From positions 1 to 8,297 of the forward strand of contig JAZSFD010000044.1 of NCBI GenBank assembly GCA_045532035.1: a stretch of 8,297 nucleotides of DNA, read 5' to 3'. How positions within the stretch are numbered: the stretch's first letter is position 1; every line of letters begins with the position of its first letter. The notes under the pieces were generated by a model, which ran no database searches, was not told the origin of the DNA, and worked only from the letters and a program-made list of their open reading frames with translations. A program made the position numbers and the translations under genes. Positions 6,135-8,297 of this stretch are shown one piece after another. This DNA is from UMGS1052 sp045532035 (GTDB lineage Bacteria > Bacillota > Clostridia > Oscillospirales > CAG-382).

Positions 6135-7307
6135 ATGGATATTAAAGCAGAAGCGCTCAAAAAGCATTATGAATGGAATGGTAAGATTGAAGTTGTTTCA
6201 AGAACTCCCGTTAAGAATCGCGAACAACTTTCGCTCGCATATACTCCCGGTGTAGCGGAGCCTTGTCTTGTTATACAAAAGGACATAAATAAGTCTTATG
6301 AGCTTACAAGAAGAAACAATCTTGTTGCTGTTATCACTGATGGTTCTGCCGTTCTAGGACTTGGTGATATCGGCCCTGAAGCAGGTATGCCTGTTATGGA
6401 GGGCAAATGCGCTCTCTTTAAGGAGTTTGCCGATGTGGATGCTTTCCCGCTTTGTATCAAAACTCAGGATGTGGATGAATTGGTCAGAACAATTTATCTT
6501 CTTTCGGGAAGCTTCGGAGGAATCAATCTTGAAGATATTGCGGCTCCCAGATGTTTTGAGGTAGAAAGAAGACTTAAAGAGATTTGCGATATTCCTGTTT
6601 TTCATGACGATCAGCACGGAACAGCCATAGTTGTCGGTGCAGCTCTTCTCAACGCTCTCAAGGTTGCAAAGAAAAATGTTAAGGATATCAGATGTGTAAT
6701 CAATGGTGCAGGCTCGGCAGGTACTGCTATTGCAAATCACCTTATGAGACTCGGTGTTTCGGAACTTATTATGTGTGACAGGTTCGGTATTATCTGTGAG
6801 GGAGATGGAAGTCTCAGTCCTGCGCATAAGGAACTTGCCGCAGTTACAAATAAGAATCACCTAAAAGGCACTCTTGCCGATGCCATGAAGGGTGCCGATG
6901 TTGTTATCGGTGTGTCTGCTCCCAATATTATTACCAAGGAAATGGTGGCTACAATGGCAAGCGGTTCAATCGTGTTTGCTATGGCAAATCCCGTGCCGGA
7001 GATTCTTCCCGATGTTGCAAAAGAGGGAGGAGCCCTTGTTGTAGGTACAGGAAGATCCGATTATCCCAACCAAATCAATAATGTTGTAGCCTTCCCGGGC
7101 ATTTTCAGAGGAGCGCTTGACGTTCGTGCAAGCGACATAAATGACGAGATGAAGATGGCGGCATCTTATGCTATTGCAGGACTTGTTGATGACAGCGAGC
7201 TTAATGCTGAGTACATTCTTCCCATGGCGTTTGATGAAAGAATCGGAAAAACCGTTGCCGCCGCCGTTGCTGAAGCGGCGAAGAAAAGCGGAGTTGCAAG
7301 AATTTAA
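6135..7307 (+). CDS. Malic enzyme, short bacterial form (malate -> pyruvate + CO2)
   Basis: This 390-residue NAD(P)-dependent malic enzyme lacks the phosphotransacetylase-like extension found in MaeB of enterobacteria. In order it shows SLAYTPGVAEPC with Y36, ITDGSAVLGLGDIGPEAGMP at 67-86, EGKCALFK with K91, the metal-binding INLEDIAAPRC (E133, D134), FHDDQHGTA (D158, D159), the nucleotide-binding GAGSAG at 191-196 and FAMANPVPEI near 281-290. All catalytic residues expected of the family are there. ATG 6135 is chosen because GAAAGGA (6121-6127) lies 7 nt upstream. An upstream TTG at 6114 would add seven residues, would abut the previous stop and would place the ribosome binding site inside the gene. 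Cofactor preference (NAD or NADP) is not deducible with confidence. It likely works with the dehydrogenase upstream to interconvert oxaloacetate, malate and pyruvate. No terminator follows, so read-through to thrH is possible. Confidence 0.94.
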   Translation: MDIKAEALKKHYEWNGKIEVVSRTPVKNREQLSLAYTPGVAEPCLVIQKDINKSYELTRRNNLVAVITDGSAVLGLGDIGPEAGMPVMEGKCALFKEFADVDAFPLCIKTQDVDELVRTIYLLSGSFGGINLEDIAAPRCFEVERRLKEICDIPVFHDDQHGTAIVVGAALLNALKVAKKNVKDIRCVINGAGSAGTAIANHLMRLGVSELIMCDRFGIICEGDGSLSPAHKELAAVTNKNHLKGTLADAMKGADVVIGVSAPNIITKEMVATMASGSIVFAMANPVPEILPDVAKEGGALVVGTGRSDYPNQINNVVAFPGIFRGALDVRASDINDEMKMAASYAIAGLVDDSELNAEYILPMAFDERIGKTVAAAVAEAAKKSGVARI

Positions 7308-7319
7308 TCAATTTTACTC

Positions 7320-7348
7320 TTGAAAAATGTCGATTTATGTGTTATACT
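7320..7348 (+). promoter_or_regulatory. Sigma-A promoter of thrH
   Basis: -35 TTGAAA (7320-7325) and -10 TATACT (7343-7348) are separated by 17 bp, with TGTGT before the -10 (extended -10). It starts 12 bp past the malic enzyme stop. The spacer shares AATGT and ATGTG with the 4921 promoter at identical positions. Confidence 0.82.
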
Positions 7349-7354
7349 ACTCTC

Positions 7355-7373
7355 ACCGACATTTCTTCTCGGT
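7355..7373 (+). other. Small hairpin at the predicted 5' end of the thrH mRNA
   Basis: ACCGA (7355-7359) and TCGGT (7369-7373) form a 5-bp stem with a 9-nt pyrimidine-rich loop, placed at the expected transcription start. It could protect the 5' end of the transcript. It is too small to be a riboswitch, and no leader peptide is evident. Confidence 0.35.
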
Positions 7374-7400
7374 AGTAATAACACGGAGGCGTTTGTTTTG

Positions 7401-8000
7401 ATGAATATAGTATGCTTGGATCTTGAAGGGGTTTTGGTCCCGGAAATATGGATAGCTTTTGCAGAAGCCAGCGGCATCCCGGAACTGAAGAAAACAACAA
7501 GAGATGAGCCTGATTACGACAAGCTGATGAAATGGAGACTTTCGATTCTCAAAGAACATAATCTTGGTCTGAAAGAGATTCAGAAGACGATTGCGACTAT
7601 CAATCCTGTGCCTGGAGCTAAAGAGTTTTTGGACAAGCTTCGTGCACAGACTCAGGTTATTGTAATCAGTGATACTTTTACTCAGTTTGCTACACCTTTG
7701 ATGGAAAAGCTTGGATGGCCTACAATTTTCTGTAATTCGCTTGAGGTTGGCGAAAATGGTGATATTACAGGTTATAAGATGCGCATTGCCAATTCGAAAG
7801 TTAGCACTGTCAAAGCTTTGCAGTCTGTCGGCTATGAAACAATAGCGGCAGGCGACAGCTACAACGACCTCGGAATGATTAGGGCAAGTAAGGTGGGATT
7901 CCTTTTCCGCAGTACCGATCAAATAAAATTCGACAATCCCGATCTTGATGCTTTTGATAGCTTTGACGATCTTTTATCAGCAATTGAAAAAAGTTTTTGA
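7401..8000 (+). CDS. thrH: Bifunctional phosphoserine phosphatase / homoserine phosphotransferase ThrH
   Basis: This is a 199-residue HAD-superfamily enzyme, close to the roughly 205 residues of Pseudomonas ThrH. It hydrolyses phosphoserine and, in the characterised enzyme, can pass the phosphate to homoserine, linking serine and threonine synthesis. The N-terminus MNIVCLDLEGVLVPEIWIAF carries the ThrH-type motif I with nucleophile D7 and a glutamate (E9) where most HAD phosphatases have a second aspartate. Motif II is VISDTF (S90, D91), K133 is a candidate motif III lysine, and motif IV is AAGDSYNDLGMI (D152, D156). TTRDEPDYDKLMKWRL (32-47) is the family cap region. ATG 7401 is chosen over an upstream in-frame ATG at 7320 because GGAGG (7385-7389) precedes it, the conserved protein begins here, and 7320 lies inside the promoter. 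It is monocistronic, with its own promoter and terminator. Confidence 0.94.
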   Translation: MNIVCLDLEGVLVPEIWIAFAEASGIPELKKTTRDEPDYDKLMKWRLSILKEHNLGLKEIQKTIATINPVPGAKEFLDKLRAQTQVIVISDTFTQFATPLMEKLGWPTIFCNSLEVGENGDITGYKMRIANSKVSTVKALQSVGYETIAAGDSYNDLGMIRASKVGFLFRSTDQIKFDNPDLDAFDSFDDLLSAIEKSF

Positions 8001-8003
8001 CCG

Positions 8004-8035
8004 ATGACCGGGGCGTTTGCCTCGGTCATTTTTTT
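8004..8035 (+). terminator. Intrinsic terminator of thrH
   Basis: ATGACCGGGGC (8004-8014) pairs with GCCTCGGTCAT (8019-8029), including one G-T pair, around a GTTT tetraloop, and runs into seven T residues (8029-8035). It begins 3 bp after the thrH stop. Confidence 0.93.
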
Positions 8036-8122
8036 ATTGTTTTCTTGAATAATTTACCTATCAATTTGGAATAATATTTCGGAAAGGGAATTTTGCACAC
8101 TTTGATCTTTGCTTGTCGACTT

Positions 8123-8162
8123 TTTTTGTCTAAATGTGACAAAAAGCATTTTTTGCAAAAAA
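8123..8162. repeat. Two A/T-tract inverted repeats upstream of the rRNA-type promoter
   Basis: TTTTTGTC (8123-8130) is inverted as GACAAAAA (8138-8145) across 7 bp, and TTTTTTGCAAAAAA (8149-8162) is a perfect 14-bp palindrome. The second lies 5-19 bp upstream of the -35 box, in the UP-element position of rRNA promoters. Phased A/T tracts there suit contact with the RNA polymerase alpha subunit or intrinsic DNA curvature. The rest of 8036-8122 is AT-rich, with nothing I can identify. Confidence 0.6.
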
Positions 8163-8167
8163 AGTAC

Positions 8168-8196
8168 TTGACAAAGCGAAGAGAATGTGGTATTCT
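8168..8196 (+). promoter_or_regulatory. Very strong sigma-A promoter, probably of an rRNA operon
   Basis: A perfect -35 TTGACA (8168-8173) and -10 TATTCT (8191-8196) are separated by 17 bp, with TGTGG before the -10 (extended -10) and A/T tracts upstream. It is the closest match to consensus in the window. The leader downstream carries a boxA-like element, as in rRNA operons. Confidence 0.85.
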
Positions 8197-8202
8197 AATA
8201 AA

Positions 8203-8297
8203 GCTGACCGCGAGAGCGTGGTTAGAACGGACTTTGAAAATTGAACAACGAAAGACGAGAAGTAGAAAGAACAACTCGTTAATTCCAAAGAGAAGTA
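8203..8297 (+). ncRNA. Probable leader of an rRNA operon precursor (16S gene beyond the window edge)
   Basis: The predicted start near 8203 is followed by a 9-bp hairpin (8204-8212 with 8217-8225, AGAG loop) that lacks a U-run and so is not a terminator. Next is GGACTTTGAAAATTGAACAA (8229-8248), which closely resembles the boxA antitermination element and following sequence of Firmicutes rRNA leaders. ACGAG (8255-8259) can pair with CTCGT (8275-8279). GAGAAGTA occurs twice (8257-8264 and 8290-8297). There is no open frame of note. The 16S start (AGAGTTTGATC-like) is not reached, so the identity is inferred from the leader alone. Confidence 0.65.

Noticed and set aside
6354..6860. Minus-strand open frame of 168 codons inside the malic enzyme
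   Set aside because: It is a shadow of a fully conserved gene on the plus strand and has no recognisable protein features.
7320..7400. N-terminal extension of ThrH by 27 codons
   Set aside because: The extension overlaps a near-consensus promoter, is not part of the ThrH family, and GGAGG sits just before ATG 7401.
7353..7922. Minus-strand open frame of 189 codons inside thrH
   Set aside because: It is antisense to a complete ThrH with all HAD motifs and has no domain of its own.
8026..8274. Minus-strand open frame of 82 codons
   Set aside because: It overlaps the thrH terminator, the rRNA-type promoter and the leader. Its composition is lysine/phenylalanine-rich from A/T tracts and it has no recognisable domain.
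1..8297. CRISPR array, insertion sequence, tRNA gene or phage module
   Set aside because: I saw no regularly spaced repeats, transposase motifs, terminal inverted repeats, cloverleaf with CCA-type end or phage proteins on either strand.

Overview
The window looks like chromosomal DNA from a low-to-moderate GC Gram-positive bacterium of the class Clostridia, most likely an uncultured gut Oscillospiraceae/Ruminococcaceae-type organism. The reasons are the metG–tatD synteny, AGGAGG-type ribosome binding sites, consensus sigma-A promoters with TRTGn extended -10 elements, the boxA-like rRNA leader, and a GH99-like/beta-helix gene pair of a kind I associate with gut Clostridia. The taxonomic call is inference.

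Region 1 (1-1823) is a forward housekeeping operon. It holds the 3' end of metG, then tatD (metal-dependent DNase family), then an SDR reductase that overlaps tatD by ATGA. The SDR resembles FabG, but its active-site loop matches the YmfI-type elongation factor P 5-aminopentanone reductases. No internal promoter or terminator is visible, so transcription probably continues into region 2.

Region 2 (1848-4474) is a decaying carbohydrate-related pair. A WbsX/GH99-like gene keeps a good ribosome binding site but has a -1 frameshift in an A-run near codon 41. Its 3' end runs out of frame into a right-handed beta-helix gene that seems to have lost its start and N-terminus. The beta-helix gene also has a one-base insertion near 3727 and an in-frame TAA at 3920. 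The flanking genes are intact, so the damage is local. A bidirectional hairpin terminator (4478-4512) closes the block.

Region 3 (4520-7307) is a divergent pair of transcription units. A small Dabb-domain gene is on the minus strand. A plus-strand operon carries a type-2 malate/lactate dehydrogenase and a short malic enzyme. The 160 bp between them contains two consensus promoters and, between these, an imperfect palindrome matching 12 of 14 specified positions of the clostridial Rex (NADH-sensing) operator. Together the two enzymes could run oxaloacetate -> malate -> pyruvate, trading NADH for NAD(P)H, so redox control would make sense.

Region 4 (7320-8035) is a monocistronic thrH (phosphoserine phosphatase/homoserine phosphotransferase) with a near-consensus promoter and a strong intrinsic terminator. 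Region 5 (8036-8297) has no gene. It contains A/T-tract inverted repeats, a very strong promoter, a leader hairpin and a boxA-like element, and reads as the start of an rRNA operon whose 16S gene lies just outside the window.

I did not find a clearly novel multi-gene system. The points most worth a second look are the multi-lesion glycan pair, the Rex-like site and the YmfI-like assignment.
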